Origin: CAVQBJ01 sp963710725
GTDB lineage: Bacteria > Actinomycetota > Thermoleophilia > Solirubrobacterales > Solirubrobacteraceae
Assembly: GCA_963710725.1 (NCBI GenBank)
Contig: CAVQBJ010000002.1
Location: forward strand, 62,001-126,000
Length of the DNA stretch: 64,000 nt
Direction of reading: 5' to 3'
Shown here: positions 42,797 through 51,846 of the stretch, one piece after another
How the letters are laid out: each line of letters opens with the position of its first letter
Numbering within the stretch: position 1 is the first letter of the stretch
Position numbers and translations under genes: made by a program
Notes under the pieces: model-generated
What the model was told of the DNA's origin: nothing
Seen by the model: only the letters and a program-made list of their open reading frames with translations
Database searches by the model: none

Positions 42797-44025
42797 ATGG
42801 CAACCCTCACGCCTGCTCGGCTGCGGCCGGCGACCTGGCCCGGCTGGCCAGCGTCGGCGTGCGCACCCGACGTCTGCGCGCCGCGCTGTCCGCGCTCGGG
42901 ATCGCGATCGGGGTCGCCGCGATCGTCGCCGTGCTCGGGCTCTCGTCCTCCAGCCAGGCCGGGCTGATCGACGAGATCAACCAGCTCGGCACCAACCTGC
43001 TCGACGTCACGACCGGCCAGAGCTTCACGCGGCCAGAACGTGCCCCTGCCGCTCGCCGCGCCCGGCGATGATCGCCCGCATCGGCCCCGTCTACGACGTC
43101 GCCGACACGGCCACGATCGGCAACGCGAACGTCTTCCGCAGCCCGCTGATCCCGTCGATCAACACCAACGCCCTCACCGTGGCCGCCACCACGCCTGAAC
43201 CTCACCGGCGCGGTCGGCACCACCGTCGCCCAGGGCCAGTTCCTCAACGCGGCGACCGCGACCGAGCCCGTCTGCGTGCTCGGCGCCGCCGCCGCCCAAC
43301 GGCTCGGGATCGACCGCGTCTACCCGGGCGAACGGGTGTGGCTCGGCGGCATGTGGTTCTACGTCGCGGGCATCCTCAACCCCGCCATCCTGGCGCCCGA
43401 GATCGACTCCAGCGTGCTCATCGGCTTCCGCGCCGCCGCCACCTACCTCAACGACACCAGCGTCCTGGACGGCAAGCCGGCGATCGGCAATCCCACCGAG
43501 ATCTACGTGCGCGCCGATACCAGCCAGGTCGCCGCCGTCGACAGCGTCCTCGCCGCCACCGCCAACCCCGAGAACCCCAACGAGGTCGACGTCAGCCAAC
43601 CCTCCGACACCCTCGTCGCCGAAGCCGACGCCAAGGGCACATTCAACGGCCTCTTCCTCGGCCTCGGCGCCGTCGCCCTGCTCGTCGGCGCCATCGGCGT
43701 CGCCAACATCATGATCATCAGCGTCCTCGAACGCCGCTCGGAAATCGGGCTGCGCCGCGCGCTCGGCGCGACCAAGGCACAGATCCGCATGCAGTTCCTC
43801 ACCGAGGCGATCCTGCTCGCCCTGCTCGGCGGTGCCGCCGGCATCGCCGCCGGGGCACTCGCCACCGCGATCTACGCGTCCACGAAGCATTGGACGACCG
43901 TGATCCCCGCGGTCGCCTGGGGCGGAGGCATCGGCGCCGCGATCGCCATCGGCGCCATCGCCGGGATCCTGCCGGCCATCCGCGCCGCCCGACTCTCGCC
44001 GACCGAGGCGCTGAGGACCGCGTGA
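42797..44025 (+). pseudogene. MacB-like permease with four single-base frameshifts
   Basis: The parts of one roughly 410-residue FtsX-type permease appear in successive frames. MATLTPARLRP starts at 42797. After a missing base near 42827 the frame gives RLRAALSALGIAIGVAAIVA. Extra bases near 43030, 43066 and 43197 shift to GPVYDVADTATIGNAN, then AVGTTVAQGQFLNAAT and onward. From 43276 the frame is clean to LSPTEALRTA, with the three C-terminal helices and RRSEIGLRRALGAT intact. All four indels lie within about 400 bases. They are either real decay or local sequencing errors. Confidence 0.8.
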
Positions 44026-44052
44026 GACACCCGCGTAGTCGCGCTGGGTGTC
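44026..44052. terminator. Weak hairpin between convergent genes
   Basis: GACACCC / GGGTGTC with a 13-base loop directly after the permease stop and before the patatin stop on the other strand. The stem is only 7 bases. Confidence 0.3.
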
Positions 44053-44058
44053 CGAGGG

Positions 44059-45018
44059 CTAGCGCGCCGCGCGCGGGGTGGCGCCGAACCGGTTCATGCC
44101 TGCGGGGTGGCCGGCGAAGAACTGCCTGGCGGTTTCGTACCCCGAGTCGTAGAGGAAGTCCTTGTCCTGCTGGGAGAGCGAGAAGTTCAAGGTCGAGATG
44201 GATCCCGTCGGGATCGCGATCACGCGATCCGGAAAGGTCTTCAGTTCGAAGTCATCGAGCGCGTTGATTGCAGTGTCGATCACATCTTTGATCATGTCGA
44301 TCGGCCAGGCGAGGCCCTTGATCGGATTGTTCGGCGGTTGCTCGGGCAGTGTGCCTCCGTAGAGCCGAAACGCCCATGTCGGCCACTGCGGAGCCGGATC
44401 GTCGAACAGGAAGACCGGAAAACCGGAGGTCACACCTCCGTCGACCAACGCGCCGGCAGACTCCGTCGCCGCGTCAGTCAGCGAGATCGGCGGGAAGAAG
44501 CCCGGGTATCCGGCGCTGATCCGCACGGCGGTCGCGATCGGGAAGTCGGTGGGGGTGTACGGCTCCCCACCCTCATCGCGGTACTTGCCGGCGTCGTCGG
44601 GGAACACCACCATCCGCTCGTGGACGATGTCCGAGCCAACGACCTTGAGGGTTCGCTCGAGGTCACCGAACGTGCGCGGTGGCTGGCCGCCGCGCCGGTC
44701 CGGGGCCCCGGCCAGCACCGACTCGATCCATTCACTGAGCGCCTTGCCGCGCACGATGCCGTGGTCGAAGTAGTTCGCGACCACACCGAGCCCGAACGGC
44801 CCGCCGCGGTCGTCGATCTTCGAGAAGTCGAAGCTGAACAGGTTCTTGAGCCCATCGGCGTCGTAGCCGACCGCGAGGGCCATCGCCGTGATCGCGCCGG
44901 CCGAGGTTCCTCCGAGGCTGACCCACTCGTCATATCCGGCCTCCTCGGCGGCCTTGATCGCACCCGCGAACGCCAGCCCCTTGATGCCTCCACCCGAGAA
45001 CACCCCATCGGCACGCAT
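44059..45018 (-). CDS. Patatin-like phospholipase
   Basis: A 319-aa patatin with a Ser-Asp dyad: oxyanion loop SGGGIKG at residues 8-14, GTSAG with Ser39 and DGG with Asp193. It would hydrolyse acyl groups from phospholipids or other lipids. There is no signal peptide, so it acts inside the cell or is exported by another route. The ATG at 45018 has GAGGAG 8 bases upstream; an in-frame start at 45045 is less likely. It is divergent from the GMC-dehydrogenase pair at 45209. Confidence 0.88.
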   Translation of the reverse strand: MRADGVFSGGGIKGLAFAGAIKAAEEAGYDEWVSLGGTSAGAITAMALAVGYDADGLKNLFSFDFSKIDDRGGPFGLGVVANYFDHGIVRGKALSEWIESVLAGAPDRRGGQPPRTFGDLERTLKVVGSDIVHERMVVFPDDAGKYRDEGGEPYTPTDFPIATAVRISAGYPGFFPPISLTDAATESAGALVDGGVTSGFPVFLFDDPAPQWPTWAFRLYGGTLPEQPPNNPIKGLAWPIDMIKDVIDTAINALDDFELKTFPDRVIAIPTGSISTLNFSLSQQDKDFLYDSGYETARQFFAGHPAGMNRFGATPRAAR

Positions 45019-45208
45019 GTAGCTCGCTCCTCTGCTCGAGGCCACGCCGGGCTTCCGAGTCTCGGATCCGACGTGGCCAACCGGCGATGTCGGCCAGCGC
45101 GCACCTTATTTCTCGCCGGCCCGTCGAGCAAACGACCCCGCCGCCCCGCCACGATGCCCGAGCGCAGTCGATCGTGTGCGGTCCGGAACGGACCGATATG
45201 TTGCGCCG

Positions 45209-46084
45209 GTGAGGCCCGAGGTCACCCGACGCGAGTTCGTGGGCGGCGGCGCATTCGCGTTACTGGCTCTGGCACCCGTCTCTCGTGTCGCGACCCTGAT
45301 CGAGGAGGTCATCGGCGGTGACGGCGCCGGGCGCTTCCTGACCGCCGGCGAGCTGCGGGGGTTGCGCGCCGTGACGGCTCGCCTCGTGCCCGGCCCGCCC
45401 GGCGATCCAGGGCCTGGGGCGCTGGAGGTCCATGCCGCGGAGGCGATCGATCTGCTGTTGGGGGCGTTCTCGCTCGATCCGCCGCTGATCCATGCCGGCG
45501 GACCCTTCTCCGGGCGGGCCGGCGGCGAGCGCGATGACTTCGCTCGGTTCGTCCCCCTCGACGAGGCGGCGGAGCTCGGCTGGCGGATTCGTCTCGAGGG
45601 ATCGCGAGGGCGGCCGGAGCGGGAGTTCGCGGGTCCGGTGATGGGGCTTCAGGAGATCTACCGGTCGGGTCTGGCGCGACTGGACGAGCTGGCAGCACCC
45701 CGGACCGGGGCTGTGTTCGCCGCCGCGCCGCCGTCCGTGCAGGACGCTCTGCTGGCGGCGAGCGACCCGACCGTGCAGCGTCTGGTCGATGCCGCTCTCA
45801 CGAACAGCCTCGAGGCATTGTGCGGGCCGCCCGAGTACGGCGGAAACCACGCGCTGTCCGGATGGCGGGGTCTGCACTGGCCCGGCGATCGGCAGCCGGA
45901 CGGGTTCACGCGAGCGCAGGTGACCGAACCCGATCCGCCGATCGGTTCGGCGACGGCCGGGAGGCAGTCGGATTCCGCCGGGGGCGAGCGCGCCGAGGCG
46001 CTGCGACGGATCGCGCCGCTGCTGGCCGGGGTCAGCGCGGCGAACGACCGCTGGTGGGCGGCGGGGCAGGGACACTCGGGTTGA
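45209..46084 (+). CDS. Tat-exported gluconate 2-dehydrogenase subunit 3-like protein
   Basis: A 291-aa small subunit that escorts a flavoprotein dehydrogenase. The Tat signal TRREFVGGGAFALLALAP (residues 6-23) is followed by the DUF1348-like helical domain. TARLVPGPPGDPGPGALEVHAAEAIDLL matches the family's start, and PEYGGNHALSGWRGLHWPGD the conserved end. The GTG at 45209 is chosen; the frame continues to 45176. The stop overlaps the GMC gene by TTGA (46081-46084). The subunit carries the only export signal, so it probably takes the GMC partner across by hitchhiking. Confidence 0.85.
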   Translation: MRPEVTRREFVGGGAFALLALAPVSRVATLIEEVIGGDGAGRFLTAGELRGLRAVTARLVPGPPGDPGPGALEVHAAEAIDLLLGAFSLDPPLIHAGGPFSGRAGGERDDFARFVPLDEAAELGWRIRLEGSRGRPEREFAGPVMGLQEIYRSGLARLDELAAPRTGAVFAAAPPSVQDALLAASDPTVQRLVDAALTNSLEALCGPPEYGGNHALSGWRGLHWPGDRQPDGFTRAQVTEPDPPIGSATAGRQSDSAGGERAEALRRIAPLLAGVSAANDRWWAAGQGHSG

Positions 46085-47781
46085 GCCGCAGCTCGGTCGT
46101 CGTCGTGGGCTCTGGAGCCGGAGGCAGCGTCGCCGCGTGGGCGCTCGCCAGCGCCGGGCACCCGGTGGTGATCCTGGAGAAGGGGCGAAACCTGCTGCCC
46201 GGCCTCGGGGCGCCCGGCGCGGTGGGGACGCTGTTCGCCAACGACGAGGTCAAGGGGGGCCGCTTCTTCGAGAACCAGGACCCGTTGTTGGAGCCTCGCA
46301 CGCTGCGCACCCAGGCTGAGGCTGAGCAGGGGATCGATCGTGATTTCGTCGGTGAGGTGAACGATCTGCCCACGGTCGCGGGCGGCGGCACGGTCCACTG
46401 GGCCGCGAAGGTCCCCCGCTTCTGGCGCCAGGACTTCAAGGGGCGTTCACTGCTCGGCCCCGTGCCGGGGGCGATGGTCGCCGACTGGCCGCTGGAGTAC
46501 GACGACATCGAGCCGTTCTACGAGGAGATCGAGAGCCGGCTCGGCGTCCAGGGCGACCGCGCGAGCATGCCCGCGAGCACGCTGGAGCAGGCTCCGCGCC
46601 GTGACGAGTTCGCGATGGGCCCGAACCCTCCGATGTACGCCGGACGTCAGCTCGCGCGCGCCGCGGAGCAGCTCGGGTATCACCCGTACGCGTTTCCGAT
46701 GGCGGTGAACTCGCATACGCGCGACGGCCGGCCGCCGTGCAATTCGTGCGGGTTCTGTTCGGGCTTCGGATGCCCGATCCACGCTCGCGGCGAGGCGGCG
46801 ATCTCGTTCCTGCACGAGGCGATCCGGGCCGGCGCGGAGCTTCGCACGCGATGCTTCGTCCATCGCGTCGACCTCGACCCCCGGGGGCGCCGGGCACGTG
46901 GGGTGTCCTATCTCGACGAGGGCGGTCGGACCCACACCATTCGCGCCGACGTGGTGGTGCTGGCGCCGTCAGCCATCGAGACGGCCCGGCTGTTGCTCCT
47001 GTCCCGCGGACCAGGCCATCCGGATGGGCTCGGCAATCGCTCAGGGTTGGTAGGGCGCAACCTCATGTTCCACTACTTCTCGGTGGGCGCGGCCGTGTTC
47101 GCCGAGCGGGCGCATCCCTGGCGCGGCCCCGCCAGCACGTTCACGCTCGACGACTTCGTCGGCCCGGTCACCGGGGCCCCCGCGCGTGCGGCCGGTCTGC
47201 CGTACTTCAAGGGGGGCAACTGCGAGGTCGGCGGCGGCACCCTGCTGCTTCAGGAGGCCAACCTGTACGCCGCCGCGGGCTATCGGGGCACGACGCTGAC
47301 GAACCTGCTGCGGACCCTCGCGGTCCGTGAGCACATCTCGGGGATCCAACTGAACGGCGAGGACATGCCCCAGCACGCCAACCGCGTCGACCTCGACCCC
47401 GGGATCCGTGACTTCCGAGGCTTTCCCGTCCCGCGCATCACGCACTCCCAGCATCGCTTCGAGCTCGCCGCATCGTCGTACTTCGCCCCCCGAGTGCAGG
47501 CGATCTGCGCCGCCGCCGCGCCCACACCCGACACGGCCGTGATCGGTAGCGCGCTGTCAGGTGGCGCCGCCGCCGGCGCCTACACGACGCGCCACATCAT
47601 GGGAACGGCCCGCATGGGCGACGATCCTCGTCAGTCGGTCGCCGATCGTCTCGGGCGCCTGCACGAGGTTCCCAACGTCCATCTCGCCGACGCATCCGTG
47701 TTCGTCTCCTCCGGAGGATTCAATCCGACGCTCACCTTGATGGCACTGGCACTGCGGTCGGCCCGCAGCGTCGATCGGTAG
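46081..47781 (+). CDS. GMC-family oxidoreductase (gluconate/sorbitol dehydrogenase large-subunit-like)
   Basis: A 566-aa FAD enzyme without its own signal peptide. The N-terminus VVVVGSGAGGSVAAWALA binds FAD. VAGGGTVHWAAK is the GMC signature-1 region. A Cys cluster (C220, C223, C226, C231 in CNSCGFCSGFGC) resembles the 3Fe-4S-type or structural Cys of bacterial gluconate/fructose dehydrogenases. The C-terminus has GTARMGDDP and NPTLTLMALA, the catalytic His region of the family. The TTG start overlaps the small-subunit stop. It oxidises an alcohol or sugar acid; the electron acceptor is not encoded nearby. Confidence 0.88.
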   Translation: MSRSSVVVVGSGAGGSVAAWALASAGHPVVILEKGRNLLPGLGAPGAVGTLFANDEVKGGRFFENQDPLLEPRTLRTQAEAEQGIDRDFVGEVNDLPTVAGGGTVHWAAKVPRFWRQDFKGRSLLGPVPGAMVADWPLEYDDIEPFYEEIESRLGVQGDRASMPASTLEQAPRRDEFAMGPNPPMYAGRQLARAAEQLGYHPYAFPMAVNSHTRDGRPPCNSCGFCSGFGCPIHARGEAAISFLHEAIRAGAELRTRCFVHRVDLDPRGRRARGVSYLDEGGRTHTIRADVVVLAPSAIETARLLLLSRGPGHPDGLGNRSGLVGRNLMFHYFSVGAAVFAERAHPWRGPASTFTLDDFVGPVTGAPARAAGLPYFKGGNCEVGGGTLLLQEANLYAAAGYRGTTLTNLLRTLAVREHISGIQLNGEDMPQHANRVDLDPGIRDFRGFPVPRITHSQHRFELAASSYFAPRVQAICAAAAPTPDTAVIGSALSGGAAAGAYTTRHIMGTARMGDDPRQSVADRLGRLHEVPNVHLADASVFVSSGGFNPTLTLMALALRSARSVDR

Positions 47782-47867
47782 CAGCGGAAGCGTCCGACGA
47801 CAATCTCCGTGTCACCGACGTCGATGTAGATCGCTCAGCACTCGTCGCGCCGTCTCCCGGCGCTCGC

Positions 47868-48812
47868 TCAGGCCGACGCCACGCTCGTCGGCTCGAGCGC
47901 GGCGACCGCTATGTCGCGGCTGACGGCGCCGATCTCTTCGGGGAGCGCGCTCAGGTTCACGTTTGTCGAGAAGCCGAGCGGCGCCGACAGCGGCCGGAAG
48001 AAGTCGTCGAAGTGGTTGGCCACCACCACGGCGGGCCGTAGCCGTCGCAGGATCCGGCCCCAGTAGTCCTCGGTGAAGCTGCGGCCCGCGATGCCGGCGA
48101 GGAAGATGTCGGCGCCGTCCGAGGGCACCTCGTCATCGATCAGGTTCGCGCTGCCCTGGTGGTAGAGGCTTGTGCCGCCAACCTCGATCCGGATCCCGTA
48201 CACCGCGCCGCATTTGTACTGCGACGGGGACAGCGCGTCGAGATGCTCACATGACAACGCCCCGTCGAAGGGGACCTTGTAACCGAGCAGCAGCTTCGAG
48301 TGCCGGCTGGGGGCGAAGCGCACCGTGAACGGCCCGAGCTCATACGGGCGGTGCGGCACGACCTCGACCGCTCGCTTCTGCAGGCCGTGCAGGCTCATCA
48401 GCCGCGTGAGCGAATCCGAGCCGAAGGCGGTGGTGTCGAGCGTCCGGGCGAGGGCGGGAACGTCGATCACGTGGTCGAAGTGGGTGTGCCCGACCAGGAT
48501 CCCGACGACGCTGCCGTTCTCAGGTGATAGGAACCGCTGGTGCAGCGCGGGGTCAGAGAGCGGGGGGGCGCGCCGGAACGTGGCACCGAGCGGGATCCTC
48601 GTCAGGTAGGGATCGATCAGCAGCGTGTGGCGCTGATAGGTGAGCCGATAGCCGGCGGTTCCCAGCCATTCGATCTGAAGCCCCGACGGCAGCGGCAGCG
48701 GCGTCTTCGCCAGGTCGACCAGGGCCGCGGCGTCTGCCCGCTCGCGCCGCCCGCGCCGCGCGAGGAACCGCGCGTAGCTGACGATGTGGTCGGAAGCCCG
48801 CATCGCGCTCAT
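47868..48812 (-). CDS. Metallo-beta-lactamase-fold hydrolase (UlaG/NAPE-PLD-like)
   Basis: A 314-aa MBL-fold protein. IEWLGTAGYRLTYQRHTLLIDPYL opens the fold. The HTHFDH metal motif, APSRHSKLLLG, the later Asp/His (YHQGSANLIDD) and ANHFDDFF near the end complete the two-metal site seen in UlaG, NAPE-PLD and similar lactonases or phosphodiesterases. The first 40 residues are an Arg/Ala-rich helical extension that is not part of the fold. No signal peptide is seen. The adjacent gene cluster at 48894-49653 lies upstream on the same strand, 81 bases away. Confidence 0.85.
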   Translation of the reverse strand: MSAMRASDHIVSYARFLARRGRRERADAAALVDLAKTPLPLPSGLQIEWLGTAGYRLTYQRHTLLIDPYLTRIPLGATFRRAPPLSDPALHQRFLSPENGSVVGILVGHTHFDHVIDVPALARTLDTTAFGSDSLTRLMSLHGLQKRAVEVVPHRPYELGPFTVRFAPSRHSKLLLGYKVPFDGALSCEHLDALSPSQYKCGAVYGIRIEVGGTSLYHQGSANLIDDEVPSDGADIFLAGIAGRSFTEDYWGRILRRLRPAVVVANHFDDFFRPLSAPLGFSTNVNLSALPEEIGAVSRDIAVAALEPTSVASA

Positions 48813-48893
48813 GCGAGTCCGGCGGCCCTGTTACGCCTGGCCGCGCTCGTCCTCCCGTGCCACCCAACGGCGTCGGCCCGGCTCGGGGAACGC

Positions 48894-49181
48894 TCAGGCC
48901 AGCGCACCGGCGGGCAGCACGAAGCGCAGCGGGGTCCGAGGCTCGGTCCCGCCCGACAGGCCGATGCGAGCGCCGTGCAGACCGCTTCTGGGCGCTTCTG
49001 ACTCCATCACCTCGGCCACGCCGGCGTGGTCGGTGATCCACGCCAGCACGGCGGCGAAGTCGTTACCCGACGCGAGCAGCGCTGCGCGCTCGACGACGGC
49101 GCCCCCGGAGGGGTGCGGGCGGGCGAGCCGCCTTACAAGTGCCTGGATCTCGGCGTCGCCGGATGCGTCGGGCGTGCTCAC
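48894..49181 (-). CDS. Hypothetical protein, third gene of micro-operon (95 aa)
   Basis: A soluble protein that I do not recognise. Its first half is helical (AEIQALVRRLARPHPSGG, AVVERAALLASGNDFAAVLAWI), with a short beta tail (GLHGARIGLSGG, LRFVLPAG). The GTG start overlaps the stop of the second gene (GTGA, 49178-49181), which defines it firmly although the frame is open further. Being translationally coupled to two other small unknown genes suggests a complex. Confidence 0.6.
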   Translation of the reverse strand: MSTPDASGDAEIQALVRRLARPHPSGGAVVERAALLASGNDFAAVLAWITDHAGVAEVMESEAPRSGLHGARIGLSGGTEPRTPLRFVLPAGALA

Positions 49182-49495
49182 GAGAACTCGGTCACCGAAT
49201 AGACGGGATGGCTGACACGCGCCGGCGCGCTGCTGCCACCGTCGTCGGTATGCACACAGAATGCCTCGTGGCGCCCATGATCGAGTATCGCGACCACGAC
49301 GCCGCCGCCCTGGGAAAGTGGCCTGCCGACCTCGATCTCCTGGTCCTCTCCGTCCAAGCGGCAGCTCAGCTTGAAGATTCGCCGCGACCGCGCTGGGCAA
49401 CCGGCGGCGCGCAGCGAACGCTCGCGCAGTTCGCTGTAGGCCGCCTCGGCGCACCCATCCGTCGACTCGACGCCGGCGACGAAGAAGCGAGTCAT
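49178..49495 (-). CDS. Hypothetical protein, second gene of micro-operon (105 aa)
   Basis: A soluble alpha/beta protein not recognised: FFVAGVESTDGCAEAAYSEL, a basic stretch with cysteines (AAGCPARSRRIFKLSCRLDG) and a beta region VVVAILDHGRHEAFCVHTDDG. Its four Cys and several His could bind a metal, but no known motif fits. The start ATG overlaps the stop of the first gene by ATGA (49492-49495). Its own stop overlaps the third gene by GTGA. Confidence 0.6.
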   Translation of the reverse strand: MTRFFVAGVESTDGCAEAAYSELRERSLRAAGCPARSRRIFKLSCRLDGEDQEIEVGRPLSQGGGVVVAILDHGRHEAFCVHTDDGGSSAPARVSHPVYSVTEFS

Positions 49496-49653
49496 TTGCG
49501 CCGCGGCTTCGAGGGAGCGGCCGCGACCGGATAGCGCCGGCGCTCCTCGGGCGTCATCTTGCGAATCCGCAGCGAGCCGTCCTTGACCTGGCGCTGGATC
49601 TCCTCCAGCTTCACGCGTCGGCGCTCGGCCGCGCGATCTGCCTGAGTGAGCAT
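49492..49653 (-). CDS. Small basic protein, first gene of micro-operon (53 aa)
   Basis: Encodes a 53-residue, highly charged protein: MLTQADRAAERRRVKLEEIQ, then VKDGSLRIRKMTPEERRRYP and a basic tail PSKPRRK. It looks like a single long helix plus a basic end, suitable for binding nucleic acid or a partner protein. It is supported by the ATGA overlap with the next gene, consistent high-GC codon use and a clean stop. It lies upstream of two other unknown genes in the same operon. Confidence 0.6.
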   Translation of the reverse strand: MLTQADRAAERRRVKLEEIQRQVKDGSLRIRKMTPEERRRYPVAAAPSKPRRK

Positions 49654-49778
49654 CCCTCAAGGGTAGCGCGAACGCGAGGCGTTCCCCGAATATCGGCGGC
49701 CAGATCCCCGGACGCCGCGTAGGCGGCACCGGACCGGCCCGGAGACCGCCGGCGCCCACCCATCCGGAGTGGCAGCTG

Positions 49779-51626
49779 TCAGTAGTCGACCGGCGCGGGC
49801 GGTGACAGGGTGAACGTGTAGTTGTTGCCCGGACCGGCGAACAGCAGGTTGAGCAGCGGGGTGAACACGTTGGGGAGCGCGCCGAACAGGCCACACTTCG
49901 CAAGCGGCGGGAACGTCGTGCTGCCGCTGAACTCCAGCTGACCGTCACCGAGTGAGGACACGGGTCCGTTGAAGGTGAGCGGGAAGTTCACCGGAGTGCT
50001 TGTCGCGCAGGCTCCGAGCGAAATGTTGCTCCCGAACAAGCCAACCGATTTCATCTCCAGCGTCTCTTGCGCGGAACCGCTTATGTGCAAGTTGCCGTTC
50101 GTATCGAGCGAGGCCGTCCCGGTTGCCGCGCCGCTCTGCACGAGTCCGACGGTCGATTTGAGCGGAATCCCGAACAGCTTGAGCGTCGTCGTGTAGGTCG
50201 GCACGGAGGTTGTGCCATCCAGCAGTTGCTGGCTGGTGAGGTCGGTCTCCCCGCTGAACGTGGAGCCGGGCGGTGTGGTGATCGTGTCGCCGAGCTTCTT
50301 CACCGTGAGCGACGCGCTCAGCGTCCAGTTGTTGAGCGAGACGATGAAGTCCCCGCCAGCAGGGTTCGCGGTGGACGTCGGCTCCGGCGCGGTGTCGGCG
50401 CAGTCGCTTGGCGCCGGTAGTCCGGCGAAGCGATCACCGAGCCAGCTGACCACCTGTGGCGCGGCCTGGAACTGCGTGGTGATGTGCTCGCTCGGGTAGA
50501 GGACGAACTCATCGGTCACGCCTTCGGCGCAGTACTGCTGCTTGAGCGCGATGTCCTGTGCGAGCGGAATGATCTCGTCGGCCTGGCCGTGGTACTGGTA
50601 CATGGGGACTGTGATCGGCGTCGTCCCGAGCTGCTGGGCATTGATCGCCGCCGCGATGGCCGGCATCGCCTCGAGCTGCGCGAGCGTCTGGCCACTCTCG
50701 GTGTACTGGTCGATGTCGGCGTTCTCGAACCCGAGCAGCGTCTGGAACACGCACTGGCTCTTGATCGTCGCGGTGGCTGCCGCGCCGGTGGCGTTCTCGA
50801 GCGCCGAGAGATCGATGGCCGACGGGTACTGGTCGCTGAGGCCGAGGATCGCCATCGCGGCGAAGCCGGCGGCGACGTTGTCGTTGAGGTAGTTCGCCGT
50901 GGTGAGCAGGTTGCCCGGGATACCACCGGCGGCGACGCCGACGAGATTCATCCGCGGGTCATAGGTCGGCTGCAGCTGAGCGGCCCAGGCGGCGGCCTGA
51001 CCACCGAGGGAGTAGCCCCAGATCGCGGTCCGGGTCGACGGACTCAGCCCGACGCCCGGGATCTGGTCCGCGGCCTTCGCCGCGTCGAGCACCGCATGAC
51101 CCTCAGCGCCCCCGACGCCGAACAGCGTCTGCGATCCCGTCGTGTAGCCCTGGTAATCCGTGAGCACGACCGCCCAGCCCTGATCGAGCAGCGCGACGAT
51201 GTTCGCCGTCTCGTACTCCGTGCCCGCGGCGAGTTGCGCCGACGGTGCACAGGACTGCGCAAGGCCCTGCGTGCCGGCCGCATAGTCGACAACCGGCCGG
51301 GTCCCCGCGCCCGTCCACGCGGCGGTCGGAACGATCACGGTGCCGGTCGCGACGTCGCCGTTGCCAAGCGCGTCGGACGTGTCGTAGAGGATGTCCCAGG
51401 CCGTGACGCCCGGCGCCCCGCTGCCGAGGCCGAGTGTCGCCGGGCGATACCAGACGAGGGTTCCCGGGCTCCCGCTCGGGAACCCGGAGGGAGGCGTGTA
51501 GAACGCCGATCCGGCCGGGCCGAGCGTCGGCGCAGCCAGCGCCGAGGTTGCGAACGTGAGCGCCGCAAGCACTCCGATCAGCGCCGACAGTGATCCGGTC
51601 GTCGCGCGCAAGCGATTCCGTGCCAT
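49779..51626 (-). CDS. Secreted lipase (secretory LIP family)
   Basis: A 615-aa exported lipase/esterase. The signal peptide (residues 10-32, ending SALAAP) is followed by the LIP-family alpha/beta hydrolase. Ser206 lies in WGYSLGGQAA, Asp350 in HGQADEIIP and His381 in YPSEHITTQF. The family's typical DYQGY and ASGG-type features are visible (TDYQGYTTG, VGVAAGGIPGNL). From about residue 420 an extra C-terminal domain of roughly 190 residues with beta repeats (NNWTLSASLTVKKLGD, FSGETDLTSQQLLDG) is added, probably for substrate or surface binding. It is divergent from the DyP gene. Confidence 0.85.
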   Translation of the reverse strand: MARNRLRATTGSLSALIGVLAALTFATSALAAPTLGPAGSAFYTPPSGFPSGSPGTLVWYRPATLGLGSGAPGVTAWDILYDTSDALGNGDVATGTVIVPTAAWTGAGTRPVVDYAAGTQGLAQSCAPSAQLAAGTEYETANIVALLDQGWAVVLTDYQGYTTGSQTLFGVGGAEGHAVLDAAKAADQIPGVGLSPSTRTAIWGYSLGGQAAAWAAQLQPTYDPRMNLVGVAAGGIPGNLLTTANYLNDNVAAGFAAMAILGLSDQYPSAIDLSALENATGAAATATIKSQCVFQTLLGFENADIDQYTESGQTLAQLEAMPAIAAAINAQQLGTTPITVPMYQYHGQADEIIPLAQDIALKQQYCAEGVTDEFVLYPSEHITTQFQAAPQVVSWLGDRFAGLPAPSDCADTAPEPTSTANPAGGDFIVSLNNWTLSASLTVKKLGDTITTPPGSTFSGETDLTSQQLLDGTTSVPTYTTTLKLFGIPLKSTVGLVQSGAATGTASLDTNGNLHISGSAQETLEMKSVGLFGSNISLGACATSTPVNFPLTFNGPVSSLGDGQLEFSGSTTFPPLAKCGLFGALPNVFTPLLNLLFAGPGNNYTFTLSPPAPVDY

Positions 51627-51674
51627 CGATGACTCCTCCCTCTCGACCCGGGCTGCGCTTCGCGCGGACCCTTG

Positions 51675-51690
51675 ACCGTCCGAGGACGGT
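51675..51690. promoter_or_regulatory. Perfect palindrome in the lipase/DyP divergent region
   Basis: ACCGTCC-GA-GGACGGT, 7-base arms around a 2-base centre. It lies 49 bases upstream of the lipase ATG and about 157 bases upstream of the DyP start. It is the best dyad in the region. Confidence 0.4.
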
Positions 51691-51846
51691 ACTCCATCTG
51701 GTGAGACAGTGCTACAGTTTGCGCACTTTAGGCACCGGAGTGTGGGGTGTCAAGCCCGGTCGCGTGAACCGTCGGTGCGGTGGAGCCCAATCGCTCGCTT
51801 GCGCTCGCGACGGCTTGCCCATACATGGCAGAATGCCGCACACGCC

